This document shows, piece by piece, positions 1-8,136 of a DNA stretch of 64,000 bases; within the stretch, counting starts at the first letter, position 1; the number at the start of each line of letters is the position of its first letter. The notes under the pieces were generated by a model, which ran no database searches, was not told the origin of the DNA, and saw only the letters and a list, made by a program, of their open reading frames with translations. The stretch spans positions 1 to 64,000 of the forward strand of contig PGXB01000015.1 in NCBI GenBank assembly GCA_002838945.1, in the 5' to 3' direction. Source of the DNA: a candidate division Zixibacteria bacterium HGW-Zixibacteria-1 (GTDB lineage Bacteria > Zixibacteria > MSB-5A5 > GN15 > PGXB01). The position numbers and the translations under genes are program-made.

Positions 1-1
1 T

Positions 2-82
2 CGTCGTCATTCTACGCTGAATTATCTCAGCCCGGTTGACTTCGAACGGTTAAACCAACAACCTTATTTAATTGTCCAATAA
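2..82 (+). CDS. C-terminal end of an IS3-family transposase (partial)
   Basis: The window starts inside a plus-strand frame that stops at 80-82. Its 26 visible residues include HSTLNYLSPVDFE, which matches the conserved C-terminal end of the rve (DDE) integrase domain of IS3-family orfB transposases, usually written as HSxLGYLSPxEFE. Only this tail is in the window, so whether the element is intact cannot be judged. The terminal inverted repeat should lie shortly after the stop, but no second copy is available for comparison, so I do not place it. Confidence 0.7.
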   Translation, partial: RRHSTLNYLSPVDFERLNQQPYLIVQ

Positions 83-1091
83 AACAGGGCAAGATCAATT
101 TCGACCTACCCGTACTTTTGCCGAGTTGTCATTCAAAGATGTGGTCATCCACTCAGGCAAGATAGAATGTTTTGAGGAATTGGCAAGGGGAAAATTGGGG
201 GGGGTGTCAGGTCACAATTCCCCGATTGAAATCGGTGAATCAAGACCTGACACAACATTGGCAAAAACATAGGCTATACATCGATGAACTACATCCCGAT
301 GAAATTGAGCCATTCCCGTTCTGGAAGGAGAATCTGAAGAAGGATCCGGTTTGTTGACAACGGCTATCACGCCGGATGAAAAGGGCGGGCTTCGCACATG
401 AACATGAATTAATAGGCAGAACCACTCCATTTGGCCTTCGGCGCATTCCGGGTTCTGCCCTACGGCCATCTGCACCTGACAGCACAAAATCATGATAACT
501 CCCTGCAAAATCCACATCACTTTGATGGTAAATTGGTCAGCGGGGGGTATTGTAGAGGAGTGTTTCTTTTATTATGGGTATAAGTGCGCCAAAATGTGTG
601 ATTATTGAGGCCTTGTCTGGGGGCAGATGTGGACATCTGCCGCCCACTAAAACAACCTCGATAAATCTCGGTCCCTTCAAGAATTCAGGGTCTTCGACAA
701 GACCTGACCGAACATTAAATGGGTGGCAGCCTCAAACATGTTTCATGCGAAGCAATGATACATGTTTGGGGATGTTTCTTAAAATCACCGCCCCATACAA
801 GTTTGGCGCGGCCACCCTTTTGATTTATATCGTGACCGGTCGGTCCTCAGATCGACCGCCGATCACAAGAAAAGATGTCGAAACCGCGGGGTTTCGACCT
901 GCTCGGACTAAATTTTACCGGAATTGGCAAGTGGGAAATGCAGTCTATTTATAATTAACCTGTTAGGCCGCCGGGAAACAATTACGTCCCCGTGACCGGG
1001 ATTCGGCCTGCCGCCGGTTCAACAGGTCTATTCCTCAGGCAGTAAAAGAACTGCGTCTTTTCTCGCCATTCGGACCAGGTTTGGGTTTATT
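83..1091. other. Gene-free region rich in inverted repeats
   Basis: No convincing gene is visible in this kilobase. It holds a series of hairpins: 205-213/244-252 (TGTCAGGTC arms), 622-630/633-641 (GGCAGATGT arms), a bulged hairpin at 686-706, 733-741/760-768 (CAAACATGT arms), an imperfect one at 832-866, 878-886/891-899 (GTCGAAACC arms) and a nested one at 958-964/1021-1027 with inner arms AGGCCG/CGGCCT. Fragments resembling each other recur near 98-190 and 893-940 (TTTCGACCT, then GGAATTGGCAAG). It looks like decayed mobile or palindromic repeat sequence beside the IS3 end. The last hairpin may also act as the 3' end signal of the C25 protease gene, which finishes at 1092. Confidence 0.55.
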
Positions 1092-3974
1092 CTAAGGACA
1101 ATCAGGCTGTGGCCCGTTTTTGTAAAGATAATTGATTAAATAGGTCACATCCAATATGTTAATTGCACCGGAATTATCAACGTCGGACAATGCAATCGGG
1201 TTGGGCGCGGTTCCGCCTTTGTATAAATAGTTGATCAAATATGTAAGATCCAATAAATTTACATTTCCATCATCGCTGGCATCACCGCATAAAAAACCCT
1301 GACAGGTATAAGAAACTATACGAACATCATCAATATTCCAGCCGATGTAGTGTAATCCCCCGTCGGTCGGTCCCATAACCCAGGCGGCATAAACGCTTTT
1401 CTGATTTGCGGCTATGTCGGATATATCAAATTCGATCGGCTGCCACTTCAGATCCGCGATAACCTCATTATTACGCCAGATTTCCGTCCAGTCGACGCCG
1501 TCAATACTAATCAAAATATTCACTTTATCATAAACATACTGTTCCACACCGAGCCATCGATAAAACTTGAGATGAACATTATCACGATCCGAACAATCAA
1601 ATTCGGGACTGATGACATAGGTTATAGGAAGATTATTTTCGTAGTCGCCATTTAAATTATATCCCATGACCTTGGGACCGTTACATCCTTCGGTTGGATC
1701 CGGCACGGGATAGTTAAGTTCTTCACCGCCGAGACCGGCAGGGACACCGCGTGCCCATAGACCACCGGAAATCAACCATCCCCGATCGGTTTCGAAATCA
1801 TCAGCAAAGAGAATGACCGAGTCGGCTATTGGAGAAAGGCTAATCGGATGAGCCGGGTCGGGTGAATAATGCAGCTCTCCACCTTCCTCTTCGGCGCTGA
1901 CATAAAAAGCAATCGTACTGGTGCATCCCAAAGGAGGCAGAACCGCCTTATAAAGATTCGGCGACAGCATTTCCATGTCGGCCGTTTCCCAGCCGCCCTG
2001 ATTGATGCAATAATGTAATTGTCCACTGCCCTGAACCGCAGTACCCGTTCCAATGCCTGTGACCTGAACATTAAAAGAAGTTTCTTCATACGGCAAAATG
2101 CGTTCAGGTACATCATCCGGAAAACTGATTGCCAGACTTTGAACCGACTTCAATTTTATCGCCGGATCGCCGAAGAGGTTTATTTCATAATAATTCCACC
2201 TGACCCCGGGGCTATTGATGTGATAAGCGTGATCGATTCGGGCCTCCGCCAGGGCCCGGCCCAATTCAGGTTTGGCTTCCTCACCGCTGTAAATGGCATC
2301 CCAGAATTCACGGTTGAAGATATGCACCGGGTGAGCGGTTGATCTCGATCCCAGGCCAATTCGTGAATTGGCGATACAGCCGAAGGCGCCGTTGGGCAGT
2401 TTGGTGGTCATATATTCCGCCCAGCAATCGGTTATGTCGAATTTGCCGGCATTGCACCCTTCGGCATAGATAAAGAAATAATCGGTATTGGCCAATTGGT
2501 TCTTAATCATCAGGGTGTCGGTCCTCATGGCGTACCCGTTATCGCTATGACCCAAATGATCGATGATATGAACTCCCGCATTCATTCTGGCGATCATTTG
2601 AGAAGCCGGCCAATAATTGGCAGACAGGCTTAAAATATCATAAAGCTTATCGATTTCATATTCCGTTTCAGGAAAGGCAAAGGTCAAGAACCCATGAGCA
2701 TCGGAGTAATTAACCATTTCATCCATGGCGTAACCGCCATATTCGCCCAGTCCTCCGAAGCCCAATTGCTCACCCGATAATAAGACTTTTTGAAGGTATG
2801 ATGATTCACTTCCGAGGTAGGCAAGGGTTTTATTGACCAGATTGGAGACCTCCTGGGAAGACCGTGCTCCAAATCTCCCGACATAAACATCAGGAAATAA
2901 ATCAATGTCGCCGCCGTCTTCTCCGTCGGTGGGTTCTCCCCATCGTGTATCATTATCGTAATTAAATGTCCCGTCCAGGCAGGAAAAGTAAATATCACCC
3001 GGCATATCATACTCGGTTATCCCGGTGGTGCCCTCCCATGAAACAACATACATATCGAGCGCCGGAATAAAATCATCATCGGCGCCTATCACGACATATT
3101 CAATACCGTTGTTCAAATACTCCTGCCGGATATAATTGCGGACTGAGTGAGGATCGGATGCCCCAATCATGTCGAGAGTATGGATCTCCGTGATGACCCC
3201 GGTCGTGTCATGATATTCTTTCAGGGGCATGAAGGCATTTACGAATTGCGGAAGAGTTATAATCAGCATATCATATTCGGCGCGGCCCATTTTGACTGCG
3301 GTGGAATAAGAGTCCACAGCCGAAATATTATCGATCCATTTGATGACCTCAGCCTCGTCGGTCGAAGTATTTCTCAAGGCGGGAAATAATTTGTCCGATG
3401 ATTCGGAATTTACCTTAACGGTCAAGTCTTTATAATAGGAAACGGAGCCATCGGCCGGGGTATATTCGAGCGGAAAAATATTCAGAACTAATATTTGATA
3501 ACCACGAAAATACTGGACCCCGATTTTTTCGTATCTATTTGCCGGGAAGGGGGTAGTTTGTGAATATGTAATTGAATCCAGGAAAACATTGTCCAAATCA
3601 TTTGGGGCGGCCGACAGGATAAAAGGTTTTTCGACCGGCTCAATAAAATAACCGGCCCCGATTACCGTTTTTTCCCCCGTCAAGACTTCAATCGATGAGA
3701 CTTCTGATTTAAAAGGCAGGAGGATTCTAACACCAAATGATGGCAGAGAAGGCTGACCGATTTCGCCGTAATTAGGAACCCCTGGCATTATAACACGGTC
3801 ATATATTTGATCGGCGATTTTAACTTTTATAAGTTCCGGTCGATCAAATGAATATTCCTGAATTATGGTCGACGATCGGCCATTTATGACCGACAGAAGC
3901 AAAACTGAAATAACCAGGATTGACTTTATAACGACCTGCTTCAATTTTGAATCAACAATATCGGCAGCCTGCAT
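1092..3974 (-). CDS. Secreted C25 (gingipain-like) cysteine protease with type I dockerin
   Basis: A 960-residue secreted endopeptidase. Residues 15-33 form a hydrophobic signal segment, followed by a gingipain-type propeptide region and then the C25 catalytic domain from about residue 230. The catalytic dyad is visible as His476 in HLGHSDN and Cys507 in YAEGCNAGKFD; a spacing of about 31 residues fits gingipains. After a beta-sandwich region comes a jelly-roll-like stretch near 730-890. The last 64 residues (897-960) are two dockerin calcium loops of the form DxDxxGxxNxxDxxYLINYLYKGG. The start has a strong site, GAGGAGG five bases before the ATG. A TTGCAT-16-TATATT promoter lies upstream. 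No cohesin protein is seen in the window, so the dockerin partner is unknown. Role inferred: degradation of extracellular protein or processing of surface proteins. Confidence 0.9.
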   Translation of the reverse strand: MQAADIVDSKLKQVVIKSILVISVLLLSVINGRSSTIIQEYSFDRPELIKVKIADQIYDRVIMPGVPNYGEIGQPSLPSFGVRILLPFKSEVSSIEVLTGEKTVIGAGYFIEPVEKPFILSAAPNDLDNVFLDSITYSQTTPFPANRYEKIGVQYFRGYQILVLNIFPLEYTPADGSVSYYKDLTVKVNSESSDKLFPALRNTSTDEAEVIKWIDNISAVDSYSTAVKMGRAEYDMLIITLPQFVNAFMPLKEYHDTTGVITEIHTLDMIGASDPHSVRNYIRQEYLNNGIEYVVIGADDDFIPALDMYVVSWEGTTGITEYDMPGDIYFSCLDGTFNYDNDTRWGEPTDGEDGGDIDLFPDVYVGRFGARSSQEVSNLVNKTLAYLGSESSYLQKVLLSGEQLGFGGLGEYGGYAMDEMVNYSDAHGFLTFAFPETEYEIDKLYDILSLSANYWPASQMIARMNAGVHIIDHLGHSDNGYAMRTDTLMIKNQLANTDYFFIYAEGCNAGKFDITDCWAEYMTTKLPNGAFGCIANSRIGLGSRSTAHPVHIFNREFWDAIYSGEEAKPELGRALAEARIDHAYHINSPGVRWNYYEINLFGDPAIKLKSVQSLAISFPDDVPERILPYEETSFNVQVTGIGTGTAVQGSGQLHYCINQGGWETADMEMLSPNLYKAVLPPLGCTSTIAFYVSAEEEGGELHYSPDPAHPISLSPIADSVILFADDFETDRGWLISGGLWARGVPAGLGGEELNYPVPDPTEGCNGPKVMGYNLNGDYENNLPITYVISPEFDCSDRDNVHLKFYRWLGVEQYVYDKVNILISIDGVDWTEIWRNNEVIADLKWQPIEFDISDIAANQKSVYAAWVMGPTDGGLHYIGWNIDDVRIVSYTCQGFLCGDASDDGNVNLLDLTYLINYLYKGGTAPNPIALSDVDNSGAINILDVTYLINYLYKNGPQPDCP

Positions 3975-4002
3975 AGCGTCCTCCTCAAGATGTGGTATTT
4001 TT

Positions 4003-4030
4003 AATATAGCTGAAATCCTGAATTATGCAA
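4003..4030 (-). promoter_or_regulatory. Candidate sigma70 promoter for the C25 protease gene
   Basis: On the minus strand TTGCAT (4025-4030) and TATATT (4003-4008) are separated by 16 nt, about 30 nt upstream of the protease start codon. A match by eye only. Confidence 0.4.
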
Positions 4031-4092
4031 TAGATTGATTATGAAATGGAATTGGGTTAAATTATTTCCTTGGAATATGCGGTTATATTCAG

Positions 4093-4139
4093 CTCCCCGG
4101 CAAGGCTCGAACTTGCGACCCGGTGATTAACAGTCACCT
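4093..4139 (-). other. Truncated tRNA-Asn 3' half (candidate attachment-site remnant)
   Basis: 47 nt match the 3' part of the intact tRNA-Asn gene at 16698-16770, in the same orientation. They cover the anticodon arm with GTT, the variable region, the T arm and the 3' acceptor strand. There is one substitution in the T arm and one missing base in the acceptor run. The D arm and 5' acceptor strand are absent, so this is not a functional tRNA. A 3'-half duplication of a tRNA downstream of the intact gene is the usual footprint of integration at a tRNA 3' end. No integrase gene is visible between the two copies. Confidence 0.75.
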
Positions 4140-4182
4140 CTCCAAAAGGATGGGCAGATCCTTCGCGGCTCAGGAGGCCTGT

Positions 4183-4203
4183 GGACCCGCCGCGGCGGGC
4201 CGC
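4183..4203. repeat. Dispersed GC palindromic repeat, copy 1
   Basis: 21 nt identical to 27549-27569, centred on the perfect palindrome CCCGCCGCGGCGGG (4186-4199). Both copies are intergenic. Two copies alone do not define a family, but the identity of this GC-rich palindrome suggests a REP-like dispersed repeat. Confidence 0.6.
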
Positions 4204-4274
4204 GCACAATACATTAACAGCAGGCTGTGGAGCACTTCGGAACCTCTTACGGGAACCAGAGGATGAAAACTATC

Positions 4275-4302
4275 TTGACAATTGATCGTGAGGGGGTAAT
4301 AT
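4275..4302 (+). promoter_or_regulatory. Candidate sigma70 promoter
   Basis: TTGACA (4275-4280), 16-nt spacer, TAATAT (4297-4302). It lies 135 nt upstream of the kinase-like/BON gene and is the only good match in this 460-nt gap, which otherwise holds the tRNA remnant, the GC palindrome and no gene. Confidence 0.5.
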
Positions 4303-4436
4303 TTAGTCAGGCACTAGCTTTCGCGCAGGGAAATATCATGGAATACAGATTCTATAAATTAAGGTCATTTGCGGTTTTACTTTTTTATGCGGAGCCGTAA
4401 ATTTATTGTCAAAAGTATTGGTGAAAGATATAGGAT

Positions 4437-5270
4437 ATGAGTGTTATAACCATCGCCAGAGCCGTCAAGAGCGGCGGCCGTGATCTGGCCGACTGTCTCG
4501 CCAGGCGGCTTGATTATAAGTTTCTTCAGAATCGGGATGTTATCACCGACTGCGCCAAAAAATACAATATTATGGAAGAGGAACTGATCAGAAAGCTGGA
4601 GGAGGTCCCCGGTTTCTGGCAGCGTCTGACCAAGGAGCATACCCGGTTTCTTGTTTATGTCCAGTCCGCGGTCGTGGACGCGGTAAAATGTGACAATGTC
4701 GTATATCTGGGCCTGGCCGGGCAGATTTTTCTGACCGGTATCAAGCATGTTTTCAAACTGCAGGTGGAAGCGCCTTTTGAGGACCGGGTCCGGCGGGCCA
4801 TGAAAGAATTGAACATGGACAAAAATAAGGTCTCGGAATATCTAATGGACGCCGATGATAAACGCAGCCGGTGGGTAAAAATACTTTTCGGCGAAAACTG
4901 GCGGGATCTGGCCCTGTATGACCTTTCGGTGAACCTGAGTAAGATGTCCATCGATTCAATTTGCCGGATGGTTGTCTCCGCCATGGATAGTGAGGAGTTC
5001 AAGACGACCGAGCAGTCGAAGACCGCTCTCAATAATCTCTCGCTGGAATGTGAGGTGAGAGCGGCGTTTGCATCGGAGGACCTTCTCTGGAACCAGAAAA
5101 TCGGTGTTATCGCCAACGGTTCCAATATTACGCTGAAGGGCATGGTCAAGAATAACAAGATCGAGCAGGAGCTGGTGGATATCGCTTCCAAAGTAAAAGG
5201 TGTGACCAATTGTCAATCCAACATCGTCCTGGCTTCCAAACAGCCCAAGGGCGGTATCTGGAACGATTGA
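4437..5270 (+). CDS. Cytidylate kinase-like protein with C-terminal BON domain
   Basis: 277 residues. The N-terminal two thirds resemble the cytidylate-kinase-like family (AAK6/Cytidylate_kin_2): ITIARAVKSGGRDLADCLARR at the start, then helical stretches rich in basic residues (FEDRVRRAM, DDKRSRWVKILFGENW) typical of the lid region. The GGR loop replaces a canonical P-loop, as in other members, so nucleotide binding is plausible but the true substrate is unknown. Residues about 205-268 form a BON domain (LWNQKIGVIANGSNITLKG, then VKGVTNCQSNIV). BON domains usually bind lipids or act in the envelope, so this combination is odd in a protein without a signal peptide. The gene stands alone with its own promoter. 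It is the first gene inside the tRNA-bounded segment. Confidence 0.75.
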   Translation: MSVITIARAVKSGGRDLADCLARRLDYKFLQNRDVITDCAKKYNIMEEELIRKLEEVPGFWQRLTKEHTRFLVYVQSAVVDAVKCDNVVYLGLAGQIFLTGIKHVFKLQVEAPFEDRVRRAMKELNMDKNKVSEYLMDADDKRSRWVKILFGENWRDLALYDLSVNLSKMSIDSICRMVVSAMDSEEFKTTEQSKTALNNLSLECEVRAAFASEDLLWNQKIGVIANGSNITLKGMVKNNKIEQELVDIASKVKGVTNCQSNIVLASKQPKGGIWND

Positions 5271-5686
5271 TTCCGGCATCGGGGTAACATATTATAAAAA
5301 ATGACCCATCCGTCAGATGGGTCCGAAAATAAAAAGCTCCCCGAACCGTGCAGAACTCAGAACTTTTAAGTTGGTTTTAGGCCCATGGTGACTCCAACAT
5401 GTTATGGCTCCAGCGTTACCCTGAGAAGCCGTTTATGGATTATTTATGGGTCTGATTGCCTATTTCTGTCATTAGCCAATGGCGTTATTAGACAATGAAA
5501 TACGAGTATATTAAAAAAAGAGGCGGGCAAATCGTCGCCACCGGATTTAAAAAATCGTGGTTATTTCAAAAAAATTACCTTTTTGGATTGAACAAATTCT
5601 CCTGCCGTCGGTAATGGATATTAATGCCCTGCGCAACAGGGGCGTCAAACCTCACAGATTATATTTTAGAAAAGTGAATTAATTAT

Positions 5687-5715
5687 TTGACAAAAGAATG
5701 ACGATAACTTATAAT
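5687..5715 (+). promoter_or_regulatory. Near-consensus sigma70 promoter of the DUF134/NifX-like pair
   Basis: TTGACA (5687-5692), exactly 17 nt, TATAAT (5710-5715): both hexamers and the spacing are consensus. Transcription should start near 5722, inside the palindrome that follows, so the promoter is likely to be strong and repressible. Confidence 0.8.
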
Positions 5716-5720
5716 GGTAT

Positions 5721-5734
5721 TGTGCATATGCACA
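5721..5734. promoter_or_regulatory. Palindromic operator TGTGCATATGCACA
   Basis: A perfect 14-nt palindrome lying directly after the -10 box and covering the expected start site. This is the classic place for a repressor operator. The first gene of the transcript encodes an HTH protein (DUF134), the obvious candidate to bind it, giving autoregulation. Binding itself is inferred. Confidence 0.6.
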
Positions 5735-5752
5735 AAAATAAAAGGAGCCGAA

Positions 5753-6100
5753 ATGGGTCGTCCCAAAAGGACTCGATTTTGCAGAAAATATCCGGCCGAT
5801 CGGGTGTTCAAACCGCAGGGGATTCCGCTGAAGGAAATTGAGACTGTTTTCCTTACGCTGGATCAATTTGAGGCCATGCGGTTGTGTGACTATGACGGTC
5901 TTGAGCAGGAGGAGGCCGGCAATCGGATGGGTATCTCCAGGGGGACGGTACAAAGGCTGCTTTATGAGGCAAGAAAAAGGATGATTGAAGCGGTATTGAA
6001 CAATAAAGCTTTAATCATAAACCTGAAAGAAAGCGAGGCATGTGATGTTGATATGCATTCCCACCATTGGCGATACCGGGAAAGAGGACGTGGTAAATGA
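5753..6100 (+). CDS. DUF134-family HTH DNA-binding protein
   Basis: 115 residues starting MGRPKRTRFCRKYPADRVFKP. The DUF134 hallmark follows: PQGIPLKEIETVFLTLDQFE and a sigma70-region-4-like helix-turn-helix EEAGNRMGISRGTVQRLL. I place the start at 5753 because GGAG lies 7 bases upstream and because an earlier in-frame ATG (5714) would sit inside the -10 box. The C-terminus has Cys/His residues (EACDVDMHSHHW) that could bind a metal. It overlaps the next gene, a NifX-like protein, by 56 nt, and DUF134 genes are often paired with such proteins. Inferred role: autoregulator that senses metal or redox state for the pair. Confidence 0.85.
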   Translation: MGRPKRTRFCRKYPADRVFKPQGIPLKEIETVFLTLDQFEAMRLCDYDGLEQEEAGNRMGISRGTVQRLLYEARKRMIEAVLNNKALIINLKESEACDVDMHSHHWRYRERGRGK

Positions 6101-6500
6101 GCACTTTGGATCGGCCCGATATTTTACGCTTTATGACAGCGAATTGGACCAAATCAAGGTTGTTGAAAATCGCAATGCTCATCATGATCATGGCACCTGC
6201 CACCCGATGAACCAGTTGGCCAAATATAAAATTGATGGAATTATCTGTTCCGGTATTGGAAGGCGGGCAATCCTGACGATGCAGGCCGAGGGAATCAAAG
6301 TCTATCATGCAAGAGACGCCCAAGTCGCCAAAGTCTTAGAAAATATAAAGAATGGTGATCTGGAAGAAGTCGATCCGTCGAGGGCCTGCCGGGGGCATGG
6401 CTTGCAGGGCGGCTTCGTACATGGCAATCAAGCCGGCTGCGGGCATGGTGGAAAAGGCGGGCATGGGCAGGGCCGGGATGGCGGTGGAAGTCGGGATTAG
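6045..6500 (+). CDS. NifX/NifB-C-like (dinitrogenase Fe-Mo cofactor family) protein with His/Gly tail
   Basis: 151 residues. The N-terminal 105 or so form the NifX/NafY-like fold: LICIPTIGDTGKEDVVNEHF, GSARYFTLYD, then IDGIICSGIGRRAILTMQAEGIKVY. The family binds Fe-S or Fe-Mo cofactor precursors, but many members occur in non-nitrogen-fixing anaerobes, and no nif gene is visible here. The last 35 residues are rich in Gly and His (HGNQAGCGHGGKGGHGQG), a likely metal-binding tail. GAGG six bases upstream supports ATG 6045 over GTG 6042. It is translated out of the end of the DUF134 gene, so the two are coupled. Confidence 0.85.
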   Translation: MLICIPTIGDTGKEDVVNEHFGSARYFTLYDSELDQIKVVENRNAHHDHGTCHPMNQLAKYKIDGIICSGIGRRAILTMQAEGIKVYHARDAQVAKVLENIKNGDLEEVDPSRACRGHGLQGGFVHGNQAGCGHGGKGGHGQGRDGGGSRD

Positions 6501-6533
6501 GAATATTTTTATATTTTCCTGCTCATCAAATAC

Positions 6534-6562
6534 TTGAATATATATTAATCGGACTGTATAAT
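6534..6562 (+). promoter_or_regulatory. Sigma70 promoter of the PAS-sigma54 activator gene
   Basis: TTGAAT (6534-6539), 17 nt, TATAAT (6557-6562), ending about 30 nt before the start codon. It separates the regulator from the NifX-like gene upstream. Confidence 0.6.
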
Positions 6563-6594
6563 AGGGGAGACCCATAAGATTTTATTGAAAAGGC

Positions 6595-7950
6595 ATGCGG
6601 AGCATGGACGATAAGTCGGAAAATCTGAGATTTTTCAAGGTTATCCTGAGTTCGATCGCCGATGGTGTCTTCACCGTTGACAGTCGGCGGATGATTACCA
6701 GCTATAATCGGGCGGCGGAGAAGATAACCGGGATACCCGCTTCGAAAGCCATCGGTAAAAGATGTTCGGATGTTCTGCATTCGGATATCTGCGCGAATTG
6801 TCTTCTTGAAGAGACCCTTAAAACCGGCATTGAGGCCATCGACCGGCCGGTTTATATAATAAACAATCGGGGCGAAAAAATTCCGATCAGTATTTCCACC
6901 GCCGTTCTTCGAGATGACAAAGGTGAGGTCCTTGGCGCCGTGGAAACTTTCCGGGATCTCTCGGCCATCGAACATTTGAGAAAAGAGCTTAATCAGAAAT
7001 ACACTTTCGAGGATATAATTTCAAAAAGTCCCCGGCTTCATAAGCTTTTTGCGATTCTTCCGGACATTGCGGAAAGCGAGAGCACTGTCCTGATTCAGGG
7101 GCCGTCGGGATCGGGCAAGGAACTGTTCGCGCGGGCGATTCATAACTTGAGCCCGCGCAAAGACCGGCCCTATGTTATTATCAATTGCGGAACGCTGCCG
7201 CATCAACTGTTTGAATCGGAACTGTTCGGCTATATGAAAGGCGCTTTTACCGATGCCAAGCAGGACAAGCGAGGAAAGCTGGCCATGGCGGAGAGAGGCA
7301 CTGTTTTTTTCGATGAAATCGGCGATTTGCCCTTGCCGACACAAATCAAACTGCTGCGCATGTTGCAGGAGCGCGAATACGAACCGGTCGGAAGCACTTC
7401 TCCGATAAAAGCGGACATCCGTGTGGTTGCGGCCACCAATAAAGATTTGAAGCAACTGGTGGCCCAGGCCAAGTTCAGGGATGATTTGTATTTCCGGCTG
7501 GCCGTGGTTAAGTTTGATTTACCGCCTCTGAGAGATCGTCGCGAAGATATTCCTTACCTGGTGGATCATTTTATCAAGCGTTTTAACGCCCGCAAGGGCA
7601 AGAAAGTGATCAGTGTCAGTCCCGATGTTATGAGCATACTCCTCCGCTATGATTTCCCGGGAAATATCCGTGAATTGGAAAACATTATTGAGTATGGCTT
7701 CGTGGTGTGCAAGGGAAGCATTATTCAGAAGGAACATCTTCCGGCAGAGCTTTTAAAGACGGTCAAGGAAAAACAGCATGATGAAAAAGAACCCGGCTCG
7801 CCAATCTCAGAATCGATAGATGAATACAGCCGTATTATCGATGCTTTCGAAAAAAACGAAGGCAGTATAGTCAGAACGGCTCAGTTTCTTGGAATCCACC
7901 GGACCACTCTTTGGCGTAAACTGAAGCGCTATAATATCCATATCAAATAG
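6595..7950 (+). CDS. PAS-AAA-Fis sigma54-dependent transcriptional activator
   Basis: 451 residues. A PAS domain covers about 8-125 and contains Cys57, Cys66 and Cys69 (RCSDVLHSDICANC), suggesting a redox, metal or heme ligand. The AAA+ domain follows: Walker A GPSGSGKE at 169-176, the sigma54-contact loop GAFTDA at 216-221 (consensus GAFTGA), Walker B GTVFFDEIGD at 235-244 and the R-finger region FRDDLYFRL. A Fis-type HTH closes the protein (TAQFLGIHRTTLWRKLKRY). It should open sigma54 promoters; the nearest is 150 nt downstream at 8102-8118, preceded by TGTTGC palindromes, so it most likely controls the redox operon that follows. The start could also be ATG 6604; neither has an ideal ribosome site. 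Confidence 0.9.
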   Translation: MRSMDDKSENLRFFKVILSSIADGVFTVDSRRMITSYNRAAEKITGIPASKAIGKRCSDVLHSDICANCLLEETLKTGIEAIDRPVYIINNRGEKIPISISTAVLRDDKGEVLGAVETFRDLSAIEHLRKELNQKYTFEDIISKSPRLHKLFAILPDIAESESTVLIQGPSGSGKELFARAIHNLSPRKDRPYVIINCGTLPHQLFESELFGYMKGAFTDAKQDKRGKLAMAERGTVFFDEIGDLPLPTQIKLLRMLQEREYEPVGSTSPIKADIRVVAATNKDLKQLVAQAKFRDDLYFRLAVVKFDLPPLRDRREDIPYLVDHFIKRFNARKGKKVISVSPDVMSILLRYDFPGNIRELENIIEYGFVVCKGSIIQKEHLPAELLKTVKEKQHDEKEPGSPISESIDEYSRIIDAFEKNEGSIVRTAQFLGIHRTTLWRKLKRYNIHIK

Positions 7951-7970
7951 GTTCCCGCACCATTTGTAAA

Positions 7971-8039
7971 TGTTGCGCATGTTGCAAATGCAACATATTA
8001 TGTTGCATGCTACATCCATATGTTGCATTTAACGCAACA
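7971..8039. promoter_or_regulatory. TGTTGC palindrome array, probable enhancer for the sigma54 activator
   Basis: Between the activator gene and the sigma54 promoter lie TGTTGCAAATGCAACA (7980-7995, arms TGTTGCA/TGCAACA), TGTTGCATGCTACA (8001-8014, one mismatch) and TGTTGC-N7-GCAACA (8021-8039), plus a half site at 7971-7976. A further half site TGTTGCA is at 8125-8131, over the expected start. Site 80-140 bp upstream of a -24/-12 promoter is normal for an upstream activating sequence. That the neighbouring Fis-type HTH protein binds here is inferred. Confidence 0.7.
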
Positions 8040-8101
8040 CACAAAATCTGCATTATTACACAAGATATTATAAGTCAATTAATTACATCGAAATTGTAAA
8101 C

Positions 8102-8118
8102 TTGGCATGATTGATGCA
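8102..8118 (+). promoter_or_regulatory. Sigma54 -24/-12 promoter of the NifX-like/Hmc-like operon
   Basis: TTGGCATGATTGATGCA: GG at 8104-8105 and GC at 8116-8117 with the required 10 nt between them, close to the TGGCAC-N5-TTGC consensus. Start expected near 8129, just before the ATG at 8137. Confidence 0.75.
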
Positions 8119-8136
8119 TAGTAATGTTGCAGAACT

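Larger units (their letters stand above)
5271..5752. other. Intergenic region between the BON protein and DUF134 genes
   Basis: No gene is seen. It contains a perfect 8-bp hairpin GACCCATC/GATGGGTC at 5303-5310/5316-5323, which probably ends transcription of the upstream gene although the T run is weak. It also holds AT-rich sequence around 5500-5600 and the promoter-operator at 5687-5734. Confidence 0.5.

Noticed and set aside
72-357. Two overlapping plus-strand frames of 61-66 codons and minus-strand frames across 212-520
   Set aside because: They overlap hairpins, lack ribosome sites and show no recognisable protein; the region looks noncoding.
574-954. 126-codon plus-strand frame
   Set aside because: It spans at least four inverted repeats and its peptide has no protein-like pattern. 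I take it as a chance frame through repeats.
4093-4139. A second functional tRNA-Asn
   Set aside because: The D arm and the 5' acceptor strand are missing and the acceptor run has lost a base.
7971-8039. CRISPR-like array from repeated TGTTGC
   Set aside because: The units are short palindromes with irregular spacing and no spacer structure; an enhancer array fits better. No cas gene is present.
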